From contig NZ_JASTLC010000001.1 in the NCBI RefSeq assembly GCF_030499575.1, forward strand, positions 8,022,001-8,086,000: a stretch of 64,000 nt of DNA, written 5' to 3'. Origin of the DNA: Streptomyces sp. DG2A-72. Lineage in GTDB: Bacteria; Actinomycetota; Actinomycetes; Streptomycetales; Streptomycetaceae. This document shows, in pieces, positions 53,840-63,153 of the stretch. The notes beneath the pieces were generated by a model. The model saw only the letters and a list, made by a program, of their open reading frames with translations, searched no databases and was not told where the DNA came from. The number at the start of each line of letters is the position of its first letter. Position 1 is the first letter of the stretch. A program made the position numbers and the translations under genes.

Positions 53840-54277
53840 TCACACAGGGCGGCGTTGTGTCGGCACCGTCGGCAGCCTGAACCACACCGCCTTGCCGGAG
53901 TCCGTCGGGCGGTGGCCGCAGGACGAGCTGAGGGCTCGGATGAGGAGCAGGCCGCGGCCGTGTTCCTGCCAGGGGTCGGGGTCTCCCTTGACGGGACGGG
54001 TGAGGTTGCCCGGCGGTGCCGGGTCCGGGTCGTGCACCTCGACCTGGCAGCCGCTCGGCAGCAGCTCCACGACAAGCTCTATCGGACTGCTCCCTGCGGT
54101 GTGCTCGACGGCGTTGGCGACCAGCTCGGCCGTGAGCAGTTCCGCGGTGTCGCAGTCGGCCCCGTGCGCCAGCTCGGCCAGCGCCGTACGGACCAGTGCG
54201 CGGGCCACGGGCACCGCCGCGGCGGTGTGCGGCAGCGCGATGCGCCAGGAGGCGGAAGCGGAGGGGCGTTCGTACAA
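53840..54277 (-). CDS. ATP-binding regulator (anti-sigma HATPase_c_2 type)
   Basis: The 145-aa GHKL ATPase domain protein has the N box ELLTAELVANAVEHT, the G1 region VEVHDPDPAP and GRGLLLIRALSSSCG. The isolated RsbW-like domain is typical of the many Streptomyces anti-sigma or regulatory kinases of this type. No partner sigma or anti-sigma antagonist gene is next to it. It is convergent with arcB across the repeat element. Confidence 0.85.
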   Translation of the reverse strand: MYERPSASASWRIALPHTAAAVPVARALVRTALAELAHGADCDTAELLTAELVANAVEHTAGSSPIELVVELLPSGCQVEVHDPDPAPPGNLTRPVKGDPDPWQEHGRGLLLIRALSSSCGHRPTDSGKAVWFRLPTVPTQRRPV

Positions 54278-54612
54278 GGCGGTTCCGTTCTTGAGCAGGC
54301 TGTCCTGCTTTCAACCATATGAATGGTACGGCGCCCACCGGCAGAGTCGCTCGACGGGCGCCGCACGGGACCTTCGGCCCCGGTATCGAGCGGCTTTCCC
54401 CTCTCAACGGTCCGCCCACCGTGGCTGCTCCCGCCGTTACCGCGCTGTCGTCGATCCGTGCTGTCCCGTGACGGATGTGACAGAGGCCGGTTACCCGTAA
54501 CAACTACAGTGCCGCCTCCTCTATCGCGCCCTCATGACGACAGTCACATATGAGTGATAACTTCGAAGGGCAGAGCCCCGTGAGGCAACGTCGCCCGAGG
54601 AGGCCCCACGTC
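54278..54612. promoter_or_regulatory. 335-bp gap with palindrome, catabolic operon leader
   Basis: No convincing gene lies here. It separates the leftward ATP-binding regulator from the rightward catabolic genes, so both promoters must be inside. GTTAC-CC-GTAAC at 54490-54501 is a perfect 5-bp inverted repeat and is the best operator candidate for the enoyl-CoA hydratase operon. CATATGAATG and CATATGAGTG occur near 54317 and 54546. Confidence 0.45.
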
Positions 54613-55440
54613 ATGAGTCCCTTCACCGGCTCGGCCGCCCGCACCTCCGACTGGCAGCACCTGCGGGTCGAGTTCACCGACGGTGTCGCCACCGTCACCC
54701 TCGCCCGACCCGAGAAACTCAACGCCCTCACCTTCGGTGCCTACGCCGACCTGCGCGACCTGCTCGCCGAGCTGTCCCGGGAGCGGGCGGTCCGCGCGCT
54801 GGTGCTGGCCGGTGAGGGACGCGGCTTCTGCTCCGGCGGCGACGTCGACGAGATCATCGGCGCCACCCTCGCCATGGACACCGCCCAGCTGCTCGACTTC
54901 AACCGGATGACCGGGCAGGTGGTCCGTGCCGTGCGCGAGTGCCCGTTCCCGGTGATCGCGGCCGTGCACGGCGTGGCCGCCGGCGCCGGCGCGGTCCTCG
55001 CCCTGGCCGCCGACTTCCGCGTCGCCGACCCCAGCGCCCGCTTCGCCTTCCTCTTCACCCGCGTCGGCCTGTCCGGCGGCGACATGGGCGCGGCCTATCT
55101 GCTGCCGAGGGTCGTCGGCCTCGGTCACGCGACCCGCCTGCTCATGCTGGGCGAGCCGGTCAGGGCCCCCGAGGCCGAGCGTATCGGCCTGATCAGCGAA
55201 CTGACGGACGAGGGTCGAGCAGACGAGGCGGCCCAGGCACTGGCCCGCCGCCTGGCGGAGGGCCCCGCGCTGGCGTACGCCCAGACGAAGGCCCTCCTCA
55301 CCGCCGAACTGGACATGCCACTCGCCGCCTCGATCGAGCTGGACGCCTCGACGCAGGCCCTGCTGATGAACGGCGACGACTACGCAGAGTTCCATGCGGC
55401 GTTCAAGGAAAAGCGCCCTCCCAAATGGAGGGGGCGGTGA
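54613..55440 (+). CDS. Enoyl-CoA hydratase/isomerase
   Basis: The 275-aa crotonase has the oxyanion-hole segments LAGEGRGFCSGGDVDEI and HGVAAGAGAVLALAADFRV with FLFTRVGLSGGDMGAAYLL. ATG 54613 has a strong GAGGAGG site 9 bp upstream; the earlier ATG at 54550 would add 21 residues without such a site. The gene overlaps the bifunctional hydroxylase gene by 4 bp, so it acts in the same aromatic acyl-CoA pathway, perhaps hydrating or isomerising the dearomatised ring. Confidence 0.9.
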   Translation: MSPFTGSAARTSDWQHLRVEFTDGVATVTLARPEKLNALTFGAYADLRDLLAELSRERAVRALVLAGEGRGFCSGGDVDEIIGATLAMDTAQLLDFNRMTGQVVRAVRECPFPVIAAVHGVAAGAGAVLALAADFRVADPSARFAFLFTRVGLSGGDMGAAYLLPRVVGLGHATRLLMLGEPVRAPEAERIGLISELTDEGRADEAAQALARRLAEGPALAYAQTKALLTAELDMPLAASIELDASTQALLMNGDDYAEFHAAFKEKRPPKWRGR

Positions 55441-57788
55441 TCGTGCCAACGTCAGGGGCGCGGGGAACTGCGCGACCAGCCACGACGAACCCGCAGCCGC
55501 CAGACAAGACCAACCACCCCCTACGAGTGGCGATCGTCGGCGGAGGCCCCGGCGGCCTCTACGCAGCGGCGTTGCTCAAACGCCTCGACCCCTCCCGCGA
55601 AGTCACCGTCTGGGAACGCAACGCCCCCAACGACACCTTCGGCTTCGGAGTAGTCCTCTCCGACGAAACCCTCGGCGGCATCGAACACGCCGACCCAGTG
55701 GTCTACGAGGCCCTCCAAAAACACTTCATCCGCTGGGACGACATCGACATCGTCCACCGAGGCACCCGCCACACCTCCGGAGGACACGGTTTCGCCGCCC
55801 TCGGCAGAAAGCGGCTCCTGGAAGTCCTGCACGAACGCTGCCGCACCCTCGGCATCGACCTCCGCTTCCGCGCAGAAGCCCCCTACCCGGCCTGGCTGGC
55901 GGAGACATACGACCTCGTCATCGCCGCCGACGGTGTGCACAGCACCACCCGCGAGGCCTACTCCCATGTGTTCCGCCCACATGTGGCCACCCACCACTGC
56001 CGCTACATCTGGCTGGCAGCCGACTTCGCCTTCGACGCCTTCCGTTTCGAGATCGCCGAAACCGAACACGGCGTGATGCAACTCCACGGCTACCCGTACG
56101 CGTCCGACGCGTCCACCGTGATCATCGAGATGCATGAAGCGGTCTGGCAGGCAGCAGGCTTCGCGGACCTCGACGACCACGAGTCCGTCGAACGCTGCTC
56201 CAAGATCTTCTCGGAAGCGCTCGGCGGTCGCCCGTTGAGGTCCAACAAGTCGGCGTGGACCACGTTCCGCACGGTGGTCAATGAACGCTGGTCGCACGGG
56301 AACGTGGTGTTGCTGGGCGACGCCGCCCACACCGCCCACTTCTCCATCGGCTCCGGCACCAAGCTCGCCGTGGAGGACGCCCTGGCACTGGCGGCCTGCC
56401 TGGAGGAGCAGCCCACGCTGGAGCGCGCGTTGGAGGCCTACGAGGAGGAGCGGCGCCCCGTCGTCGCCTCCACCCAGCGTGCCGCCCGCGCCAGTCTGGA
56501 GTGGTTCGAGAACATCGCCCGCTATCTCGACCAGCCGCCCCGCCAGTTCGCCTTCAACCTGCTCACCCGCAGCCGCCGTGTCACCCATGACAACCTGCGG
56601 CTGCGCGACGCCCACTTCACCGAGTCCGTGGAGCGCGAGTTCGGCTGCCCGCCCGGTACGCCCCCGATGTTCACCCCGTTCCGGCTGCGCGGCCTGACGT
56701 TGCGCAACCGGGTCGTGGTGTCGCCGATGGACATGTACTCGGCCGTCGACGGCGTCCCCGGCGACTTCCACCTCGTCCACCTGGGCGCACGGGCCCTCGG
56801 CGGCGCCGCTCTGGTGATGACCGAGATGGTGTGCGTGAGCGCGGAGGGCAGGATCACCCCGGGCTGCACCGGCCTCTACACGGGCAAGCAGGCCGAGTCC
56901 TGGAAACGGATCACCGAGTTCGTGCACGCCCAGGCGCCCGGCACCGCGATCGGCGTCCAGCTCGGCCACTCCGGACGCAAGGGCTCGACCAAGCTGATGT
57001 GGGAGGGCATGGACGAGCCCTTGGAGGACGGCAACTGGCCGCTCGTGGCCGCGTCCCCGATGCCGTACAAACCACAGAGCCAGACTCCCCGCGAGCTGAC
57101 CCGCGCCCAACTCACCGACATCCGCGAGCAGTTCACGGCCGCCGCCTGGCGTGCCGCCCGCGCAGGCTTCGACCTCCTCGAACTGCACTGCGCCCACGGC
57201 TACTTGCTCTCCGGCTTCCTCTCCCCGCTGACCAACCACCGCACCGACGTCTACGGCGGCACCCTCGCGAAACGGCTCCGCTTCCCGCTGGAAGTCTTCG
57301 ACGCCGTACGGGGAGTGTGGCCCGAGGAACGGCCCATGACCGTCCGGATCTCGGCCACCGACTGGGCCGAGGGCGGCACCAGCGGCGAGCAGGCCGTGGC
57401 GATCGCCCGCGCCTTCGCCGCGCACGGCGCCGACGCGATCGACGTGTCGACCGGGCAGGTCGTCGCCGAGGAGCGGCCGGAGTTCGGGCGGTCGTACCAG
57501 ACGCCGTACGCCGACCGCATCCGCCACGAGACCGGCATCCCGGTGATCGCCGTCGGCGCGATCTCCTCCTGGGACGACGTCAACTCGCTGATCCTGGCCG
57601 GGCGCACGGACCTGTGCGCGCTCGCCCGCCCCCACCTCTACGACCCGCACTGGACGCTGCACGCGGCGGCCGAGCAGGGCTACGACGGTCCCGGCGTCGT
57701 CTGGCCGGCACCGTACCGGGCGGGCAGCCGCCGTCCGCAGGCCGGACGCACGGACGCCCCCAAGCCCCGTCTGACGCTGGGCACTTGA
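55437..57788 (+). CDS. Bifunctional salicylyl-CoA 5-hydroxylase/2-aminobenzoyl-CoA monooxygenase-reductase
   Basis: The 783-aa fusion has an N-terminal FAD hydroxylase (about 35-390: VAIVGGGPGGLYAAALLKRL, WERNAPNDTFGFGVVLS, LLGDAAHTAHFSIGSG) and a C-terminal old-yellow-enzyme reductase (about 405-783: FTPFRLRGLTLRNRVVVSPM, HCAHGYLLSGFLSPLTNHR, RTDLCALARPHLYDP). This is the architecture and size of 2-aminobenzoyl-CoA monooxygenase/reductase and salicylyl-CoA 5-hydroxylase. It hydroxylates, and perhaps dearomatises, the CoA-bound ring. Start: GTG 55437, GTGA-overlapped with the hydratase. Residues about 6-17 are encoded by an inverted repeat element. Confidence 0.9.
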   Translation: MIVPTSGARGTARPATTNPQPPDKTNHPLRVAIVGGGPGGLYAAALLKRLDPSREVTVWERNAPNDTFGFGVVLSDETLGGIEHADPVVYEALQKHFIRWDDIDIVHRGTRHTSGGHGFAALGRKRLLEVLHERCRTLGIDLRFRAEAPYPAWLAETYDLVIAADGVHSTTREAYSHVFRPHVATHHCRYIWLAADFAFDAFRFEIAETEHGVMQLHGYPYASDASTVIIEMHEAVWQAAGFADLDDHESVERCSKIFSEALGGRPLRSNKSAWTTFRTVVNERWSHGNVVLLGDAAHTAHFSIGSGTKLAVEDALALAACLEEQPTLERALEAYEEERRPVVASTQRAARASLEWFENIARYLDQPPRQFAFNLLTRSRRVTHDNLRLRDAHFTESVEREFGCPPGTPPMFTPFRLRGLTLRNRVVVSPMDMYSAVDGVPGDFHLVHLGARALGGAALVMTEMVCVSAEGRITPGCTGLYTGKQAESWKRITEFVHAQAPGTAIGVQLGHSGRKGSTKLMWEGMDEPLEDGNWPLVAASPMPYKPQSQTPRELTRAQLTDIREQFTAAAWRAARAGFDLLELHCAHGYLLSGFLSPLTNHRTDVYGGTLAKRLRFPLEVFDAVRGVWPEERPMTVRISATDWAEGGTSGEQAVAIARAFAAHGADAIDVSTGQVVAEERPEFGRSYQTPYADRIRHETGIPVIAVGAISSWDDVNSLILAGRTDLCALARPHLYDPHWTLHAAAEQGYDGPGVVWPAPYRAGSRRPQAGRTDAPKPRLTLGT
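55453..55486 (-). repeat. Streptomyces-type repeat inside a coding N-terminus
   Basis: The stretch (CAGGGGCGCGGGGAACTGCG, continuing CGACCAGCCACGAC) is the inverse of the repeats at 10.33 and 53.80 kb. It lies inside the hydroxylase reading frame, just after the start codon, and keeps the frame open. Whether the resulting leader is translated is unclear; an in-frame GTG at 55527 lies beyond it but has no visible ribosome site. Confidence 0.7.
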
Positions 57789-57809
57789 GGGCGCGTAGGT
57801 GCCGGTCGG

Positions 57810-59015
57810 CTACAGCTCGACCATCCCCGCGGTCAGCGTCGCGCCGTCCGCCGGGTCGATCAGGATGAACGCGCCGGTCCGCCGCGACACCGCGTAGTCG
57901 TCGAGCGCGAGCGGCTCGGCGGTGCGCAGGTTGATGCGGCCCAGGTCGTTGGCGCTCAACTCACCTGCCCCACCGAGGTCCTTGACGATCGCCTTCACGG
58001 TCCGGGTCGTGTGCCGGACCAGGGCCCGGTCGCCAACTCGCAGCGGTCGGTCGGCCAGATGGCACACGGCCGCCCGGACGTCCTTCGTGAGCGCCGGGAC
58101 ATCGACCCCGGCGGTGATCATGTCGCCCCGCGAGACATCGCGCTGGTCGGCCAGGCGGATGCTGATCGACTGCGGCGCGCGGGCCGTGTCGTGAGCGACT
58201 CCGAGGACGTCGATGCCGGTGATCTCCGAGATCTCGCCGGAGGGGTGGATCGTGACTCGGTCGCCGACCCGCAGCGAGCCCGACACCAACTGCCCGGCGT
58301 AGTGGCGGACTTCGTCGTCCCGGATGACGTACTGGACGGGGAAGCGGGCCGGGGCGTCGGCGGGGTCGGTGCCGACCGGCACGTGCTCCAGGAACTCCAG
58401 CAGAGCCGGACCCCGGTACCAGTCCATGTGCGCCGAGCGGTCCACCACGTTGTCGCCGACGAGCGCCGAGACCGGGATCGGCGTGAAACCGGGCAGGCCA
58501 AGCTCGGCGGCGTGGCCCGCGAAGTCCTCGACGATGCGCTCGAACTCCTTCTCCTCGTACCCGACGAGGTCCATCTTGTTGACGGCGAGGACCACGTGCG
58601 GGACGCGCAGCAGAGCGGCCACGGCGGCATGGCGGCGGGTCTGCTCGACGACACCGTTGCGCGCGTCGATCAGGATGATCGCCAGCTCGGCGGTGGAGGC
58701 GCCGGTGACCATGTTGCGGGTGTACTGCACATGGCCAGGGGTGTCGGCGAGGATGAAGCGGCGCTTGGGCGTGGCGAAGTAGCGGTAGGCCACGTCGATG
58801 GTGATGCCCTGCTCGCGCTCGGCGCGCAGGCCGTCCGTGAGGAGGGCGAGGTCGGGGGCGTCCTGGCCGCGGTTGCGGGAGGCGTGCTCGACGGCCTCCA
58901 GCTGATCCGTGAGGATCGACTTGGAGTCGTGCAGCAGCCGTCCGACGAGCGTGGACTTGCCGTCGTCGACCGAGCCCGCCGTGGCGAAACGCAGGGTGTC
59001 GATGGTGGTGCTCAT
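57810..59015 (-). CDS. cysN: Sulfate adenylyltransferase subunit 1 (CysN GTPase)
   Basis: The 401-aa EF-Tu-like GTPase has the P-loop GSVDDGKSTLVGRLLHDSK, switch DTPGHVQYTRNM, and NKMDLVGY. It couples GTP hydrolysis to APS formation by CysD. It is the last gene of a leftward cysC-cysD-cysN operon and follows cysD by 2 bp. No fused CysC domain is present; that enzyme is a separate gene here. Confidence 0.95.
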   Translation of the reverse strand: MSTTIDTLRFATAGSVDDGKSTLVGRLLHDSKSILTDQLEAVEHASRNRGQDAPDLALLTDGLRAEREQGITIDVAYRYFATPKRRFILADTPGHVQYTRNMVTGASTAELAIILIDARNGVVEQTRRHAAVAALLRVPHVVLAVNKMDLVGYEEKEFERIVEDFAGHAAELGLPGFTPIPVSALVGDNVVDRSAHMDWYRGPALLEFLEHVPVGTDPADAPARFPVQYVIRDDEVRHYAGQLVSGSLRVGDRVTIHPSGEISEITGIDVLGVAHDTARAPQSISIRLADQRDVSRGDMITAGVDVPALTKDVRAAVCHLADRPLRVGDRALVRHTTRTVKAIVKDLGGAGELSANDLGRINLRTAEPLALDDYAVSRRTGAFILIDPADGATLTAGMVEL

Positions 59016-59017
59016 GC

Positions 59018-59920
59018 TCAGAAGTACCCCTCGCGCTTACGGTCTTCCATCGCGGCCTCGGAGAGCTTGTCGTCGGCGCGGGTGGCGCCGCGCTCGGTGA
59101 GCCGGGACGCGGCGATCTCGGCGATGACCTTCTCGATGGTGTCGGCGTCGGAGTCGACGGCGCCGGTGCAGGACATGTCGCCGACGGTGCGGTACCGGAC
59201 CCGCCGCTTCTCGACGACCTCACTGGCGCGAGGCCCGCCCCACTCACCGGCGGTCAGCCACATGCCGGCCCGCTGGAACACCTCACGGTGATGCGCGAAG
59301 TAGATCTCCGGCAGCTCGATGCCTTCGCGGGCGATGTACTGCCACACGTCCAGCTCGGTCCAGTTGGACAGCGGGAAGACGCGCACGTGCTCGCCGGGTG
59401 CGTGGCGGCCGTTGTAGAGGTTCCACAGCTCGGGGCGCTGGCGGCGCGGGTCCCACTGCGAGAACTCGTCCCGCAGTGAGAACACCCGCTCCTTGGCGCG
59501 GGCCTTCTCCTCGTCCCGCCGCCCGCCGCCGAAGACGGCATCGAACTTCTCCGCCTGGATCTTCTCGGTCAGCGGCAGCGTCTGCAGCGGATTCCGCGTC
59601 CTGTCGGGACGTTCGCGCAGCACACCCCGGTCGATGTAGTCCTGCACGGACGCGACATGCAGCCGCAGCCCATGTGCGGCCACCACACGGTCCCGATAGT
59701 CGAGGACCTCGGGGAAGTTGTGCCCGGTGTCCACGTGCAGCAGCGAGAAGGGGATCGCCGCGGGGGCGAACGCCTTCAGCGCCAGATGCAGCATGACGAT
59801 GGAGTCCTTGCCGCCGGAGAACAGGATCACCGGCCGCTCGAACTCGCCCGCCACCTCACGGAAGATGTGCACGCCCTCGGACTCCAGGGCGTCGAGGTGA
59901 GAGAGGCTGAACCCGGTCAC
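59018..59920 (-). CDS. cysD: Sulfate adenylyltransferase subunit 2 (CysD)
   Basis: The 300-aa ATP-pyrophosphatase-fold protein has the PP-loop FSGGKDSIVMLHLALKAF, GGGRRDEEKARAKERVFSLRDE and a C-terminal EAAMEDRKREGYF typical of CysD. It activates sulfate with ATP to APS in complex with CysN. GTG 59920 overlaps the cysC stop codon by 4 bp. Confidence 0.95.
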   Translation of the reverse strand: MTGFSLSHLDALESEGVHIFREVAGEFERPVILFSGGKDSIVMLHLALKAFAPAAIPFSLLHVDTGHNFPEVLDYRDRVVAAHGLRLHVASVQDYIDRGVLRERPDRTRNPLQTLPLTEKIQAEKFDAVFGGGRRDEEKARAKERVFSLRDEFSQWDPRRQRPELWNLYNGRHAPGEHVRVFPLSNWTELDVWQYIAREGIELPEIYFAHHREVFQRAGMWLTAGEWGGPRASEVVEKRRVRYRTVGDMSCTGAVDSDADTIEKVIAEIAASRLTERGATRADDKLSEAAMEDRKREGYF

Positions 59921-60468
59921 ACCAGCCCCCGCTCCGCCAGCACCGCGTACACCGCGTCCGCGGACTCCTGGGGCGTCTGGTCCTGCGTCGGCAGCACCAG
60001 CGCCGCGTCCGTGGGCGGTTCGTACGGGTCGTCGACGCCGGTCAGCCCGGTCAGCTCGCCCGCGGCCTGCCTGGCGTACAGGCCCTTCACGTCCCGCTCG
60101 CTGCACACCTCGACCGGGGTGGCGACATGCACCTCGATGTACGGGGTGTCGCTCGCGTCGTGCCGCCCCCGCACGGCCTCGCGGCTGTCGGCGTACGGCG
60201 CGATCACCGGGACGACCGAGAGCACTCCGTTGCGGGCGAGGATCTCGGAGACCAGGCCGATGCGTTGCACGTTCGTGTTGCGGTCCTCTCGGGAGAAGCC
60301 CAGGCCGGCGGAGAGGAAACGCCTTATCTCGTCGCCGTCGAGGACTTCCACGCGATGTCCCTCGGCCTTCAGTCGCTCGCCGAGATGCCGGGCGATCGTC
60401 GTCTTGCCCGCACTCGGCAGCCCGGTGAGCCAGACGGTGGCTCCCTGAGCCCTTGCCGTGGTGGTCAT
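59917..60468 (-). CDS. cysC: Adenylylsulfate kinase (CysC)
   Basis: The 183-aa kinase has P-loop GLPSAGKTTIARHL, DGDEIRRFLSAGLGFSREDR, and RDVKGLYARQAAGELTGLTG. It turns APS into PAPS, the donor for sulfonation and for sulfate reduction. It is the first gene of the operon, and the PaaX-type regulator gene lies upstream on the same strand with a 136-bp gap. No PAPS reductase (cysH) gene is seen in the window. Confidence 0.94.
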   Translation of the reverse strand: MTTTARAQGATVWLTGLPSAGKTTIARHLGERLKAEGHRVEVLDGDEIRRFLSAGLGFSREDRNTNVQRIGLVSEILARNGVLSVVPVIAPYADSREAVRGRHDASDTPYIEVHVATPVEVCSERDVKGLYARQAAGELTGLTGVDDPYEPPTDAALVLPTQDQTPQESADAVYAVLAERGLV

Positions 60469-60604
60469 GCGTCAGCATCCTCTTTCCCTACCCGGCGTGC
60501 TGAGTGGACGCTAGGTAAGAACTTTGAGAAGAGCGATAGAACAGCCTAAGGGTTCCATTAGTGACGCATGATGTGGGTGGGATCACACAATTCCGTGGGT
60601 GAGG

Positions 60605-61417
60605 TCACACGTCCGCGAAGCCGGCTCCCGCGTCCCGCAGCCGCTCGTGCAGGCCCCGGAACACCGCCGCGGAGCGGGCGCCCGGCCACTCGGCGGGGAG
60701 CAGGTGTGCGGGCAGTCCCGGGTCGGCGTAGGGGAGATGGCGCCAGGAGTCCAGGGCGAGCAGATAGTCGCGGTAGGCCTCCTCGGGCGGGGTGTCCGCC
60801 CGTTGCTCCCAGTCGTGCAGCACGCGCGCGTGGCGGTCGAGGAACGCCTCGTGCTGCTTGGCGATCGCGGCCAGGTCCCACCAGCGGGCGACCGCCTCCG
60901 CGGTCGGCGCGTAGCCGAGGTGGTCGCCGCGGAAGAAGTCGACGTACGGGTCGAGCCACAGCCGCTGGAGGGTGTGCCGGGCCTCCTCGTACAGCCGGGC
61001 CGGGGCGATCCACACCCCCGGGGCCGCGGTGCCGAAGCCGAGACCGGCCAGCCGTGAGCGCAGCACATGCCGCTTCTGCCGCTCCGACTCAGGCACCGAG
61101 AACACGGCGAGCACCCAGCCGGTGTCCTCGGGCGCCGTGGTGGCGTAGATGCGCCGGTCGCCGTCGTCGAGCAACTGGCGGGCGTCAGGCGACAGTTCGT
61201 ACCCCGCCGCGCCCTGCGTCGTACGGGCCGGTACCAGCAGCCCGCGCCGTTTCAGCCGTGACACCGACGAGCGTACGGAGGGCGCGTCCACGCCCACCGC
61301 GGCGAGCAGCCGGATCAGCTCGGCGACGGGCACCGGGCCGGGCATGAAGCGGCCGTACGCGCCGTAGAGCGTGACGATCAGGGACCGTGGAGCATGCTGG
61401 TCGGACACGTTGATCAT
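60605..61417 (-). CDS. PaaX-family transcriptional regulator
   Basis: The 270-aa protein has the PaaX N-terminal winged helix (SLIVTLYGAYGRFMPG, VDAPSVRSSVSRLKRRGLL) and the long C-terminal PaaX domain (RLWLDPYVDFFRGDHLG, AYRDYLLALDSWRHLPYADPGLP). PaaX repressors are released by phenylacetyl-CoA or related aryl-CoA esters. Divergence from nothing else and proximity to the aryl-CoA ligase (15 bp downstream of it) suggest it senses the CoA ester made there. Confidence 0.9.
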   Translation of the reverse strand: MINVSDQHAPRSLIVTLYGAYGRFMPGPVPVAELIRLLAAVGVDAPSVRSSVSRLKRRGLLVPARTTQGAAGYELSPDARQLLDDGDRRIYATTAPEDTGWVLAVFSVPESERQKRHVLRSRLAGLGFGTAAPGVWIAPARLYEEARHTLQRLWLDPYVDFFRGDHLGYAPTAEAVARWWDLAAIAKQHEAFLDRHARVLHDWEQRADTPPEEAYRDYLLALDSWRHLPYADPGLPAHLLPAEWPGARSAAVFRGLHERLRDAGAGFADV

Positions 61418-61432
61418 CTTAGGTCGTCGATA

Positions 61433-63088
61433 TCACCGCTGGTCACCTTCGGTGCGCCGCCCCAAGTCCCGGTCACCCTCGGCGCGCAGCCTAAAGCGCT
61501 GGAGTTTGCCGGTCGCCGTGCGCGGCAGCGCGTCCAGGAAGACGACCTCGCGTGGACACTTGTAGGGCGCGAGCTCCGCCTTCACGAAGTTGCGCAGCGC
61601 CTCGGCGTCCCGCCGCGCGCCCTCCCTGAGCACGGCGTACGCCACCACGACCTGTCCGCGCGCCTCGTCGGTCCGCCCCACGACGGCCGCCTCCAGCACA
61701 TCCGGGTGGCGCAGCAGCGCGTCCTCCACCTCGGGTCCCGCGATGTTGTAACCGGCCGAGATGATCATGTCGTCCGCGCGGGCGACATAGCGGAGGTAGC
61801 CGTCAACCTCGCGGACGTAGGTGTCACCCGTGATGTTCCAGCCGCCCCGCACATACTCCCGCTGCCGCGGGTCGGCGAGATACCGGCAGCCGACCGGCCC
61901 GCGCACCGCGAGCAGCCCCGGCTCGCCGTCGGGCCGCTCCGCACCGTTCTCGTCGACCACGCGCGCGTGCCACCCCGGTACGGGAACTCCCGTCGTCCCG
62001 GGCCTGATGTGCTCGTCGGCCGCCGAGATGAAGATGTGCAGCAGCTCGGTGGCGCCGATGCCGTTGATGATCCGCAGCCCGGTGCGCTCGTGCCAGGCCC
62101 GCCAGGTGGCGGCGGGCAGGTTCTCGCCGGCGGAGACACAGCGGCGCAGCGAGGAGATGTCGTACGAGTCGAGCTCGTCGAGCATCGCGCGGTAGGCCGT
62201 CGGCGCGGTGAACAGCACCGAGACGCGGTGCTCGGCGATCGCGGGCAACAGTTGCTTGGGGCCCGCCTGTTCGAGCAGCAGCGCGCTCGCGCCGACCCGC
62301 ATCGGGAAGATCACCAGACCGCCGAGCCCGAAGGTGAAGCCGAGTGGGGGACTGCCGGCGAAGACATCGCCCACATGTGGGCGCAGCACATGCTTCGAGA
62401 AGGTGTCCGCTATCGCGAGCACATCCCGGTGGAAGTGCATGCACCCCTTGGGGCGGCCGGTGGTGCCGGAGGTGAAGGCGATCAGCGCCACGTCGTCGGC
62501 GGCGGTGTCCACGGCGGTGTACGGCGTGTCGGGCGCCGTGCGGTGCAGCAGGTCGTCCGGGGCGTTGCCGCCGTACGTCGTGATGCGCAGCCCCGGAATC
62601 TCGGCCTTGGCGAGGTCGTCCACGGCCCGGATGTCGCACAGCGCGTGCCGCACCTCGGCGATCTCGCACATGGTCCTCAGCTCGTGCGGACGCTGCTGGG
62701 CCAGCACGGTCACCGCGACCGCGCCCGCCTTCAGCACCGCCAGCCAGCAGGCGGCCAGCCAGGGAGTGGTGGGGCCGCGCAACAGGACACGATTGCCGGG
62801 CACGACGCCCAGGTCACCGGTGAGCAGATGCGCGAGCCGGTCGACGCGGGCGCGCAGTGTGCCGTACGACCATGTGTCGCCGTTCGGCGTGTGGAACGCC
62901 GGCCGGTCGTCGTCCGGCCCGGCGAGCAGTTCGGCGGCGCAGTTCAGCCGATCGGGGTAACGCAGCTCCGGCAGATCGAAGCGGAGCTCGGGCCACTGGT
63001 CGGGCGGCGGCAGGTGCTCGCGTGCGAAGGAGTCGACGTGGGCCGAGGTCGTCGGCCGCGCGGTGACGTCGGCGTCCGGGTTGTCCAT
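61433..63088 (-). CDS. Aryl-CoA ligase (benzoate-CoA ligase-like)
   Basis: The 551-aa acyl-CoA synthetase has VALIAFTSGTTGRPKGCMHFHRD, FTAPTAYRAML, INGIGATELLHIF and CPREVVFLDALPRTATGKLQRF motifs. The IGATE motif and tail match benzoate/2-aminobenzoate-CoA ligases. It would activate benzoate, salicylate or anthranilate for the bifunctional hydroxylase at 55437. ATG 63088 was chosen because the upstream leader in the longer frame is Arg/Thr-rich and unlike the family. PaaX follows it 15 bp later. Confidence 0.9.
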   Translation of the reverse strand: MDNPDADVTARPTTSAHVDSFAREHLPPPDQWPELRFDLPELRYPDRLNCAAELLAGPDDDRPAFHTPNGDTWSYGTLRARVDRLAHLLTGDLGVVPGNRVLLRGPTTPWLAACWLAVLKAGAVAVTVLAQQRPHELRTMCEIAEVRHALCDIRAVDDLAKAEIPGLRITTYGGNAPDDLLHRTAPDTPYTAVDTAADDVALIAFTSGTTGRPKGCMHFHRDVLAIADTFSKHVLRPHVGDVFAGSPPLGFTFGLGGLVIFPMRVGASALLLEQAGPKQLLPAIAEHRVSVLFTAPTAYRAMLDELDSYDISSLRRCVSAGENLPAATWRAWHERTGLRIINGIGATELLHIFISAADEHIRPGTTGVPVPGWHARVVDENGAERPDGEPGLLAVRGPVGCRYLADPRQREYVRGGWNITGDTYVREVDGYLRYVARADDMIISAGYNIAGPEVEDALLRHPDVLEAAVVGRTDEARGQVVVAYAVLREGARRDAEALRNFVKAELAPYKCPREVVFLDALPRTATGKLQRFRLRAEGDRDLGRRTEGDQR

Positions 63089-63131
63089 GGCGGTTCGCCC
63101 CCTTGCCGTGGTGGGCGTGGTGGTGGGCTCG

Positions 63132-63153
63132 CCAAACGAGCGTATCGTGTTGG
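63132..63153. promoter_or_regulatory. Inverted repeat in divergent ligase/dehydrogenase promoter
   Basis: CCAAACGA-GCGTA-TCGTGTTGG is an imperfect inverted repeat (arms differ by one inserted base) between the leftward aryl-CoA ligase gene and the rightward acyl-CoA dehydrogenase gene. It is a candidate site for the PaaX-type regulator encoded nearby; no footprint was checked. Confidence 0.5.

Noticed and set aside
54550..54612. Earlier ATG for the enoyl-CoA hydratase
   Set aside because: It lacks a ribosome site and adds an Arg-rich leader; the ATG at 54613 follows a strong GAGGAGG site.
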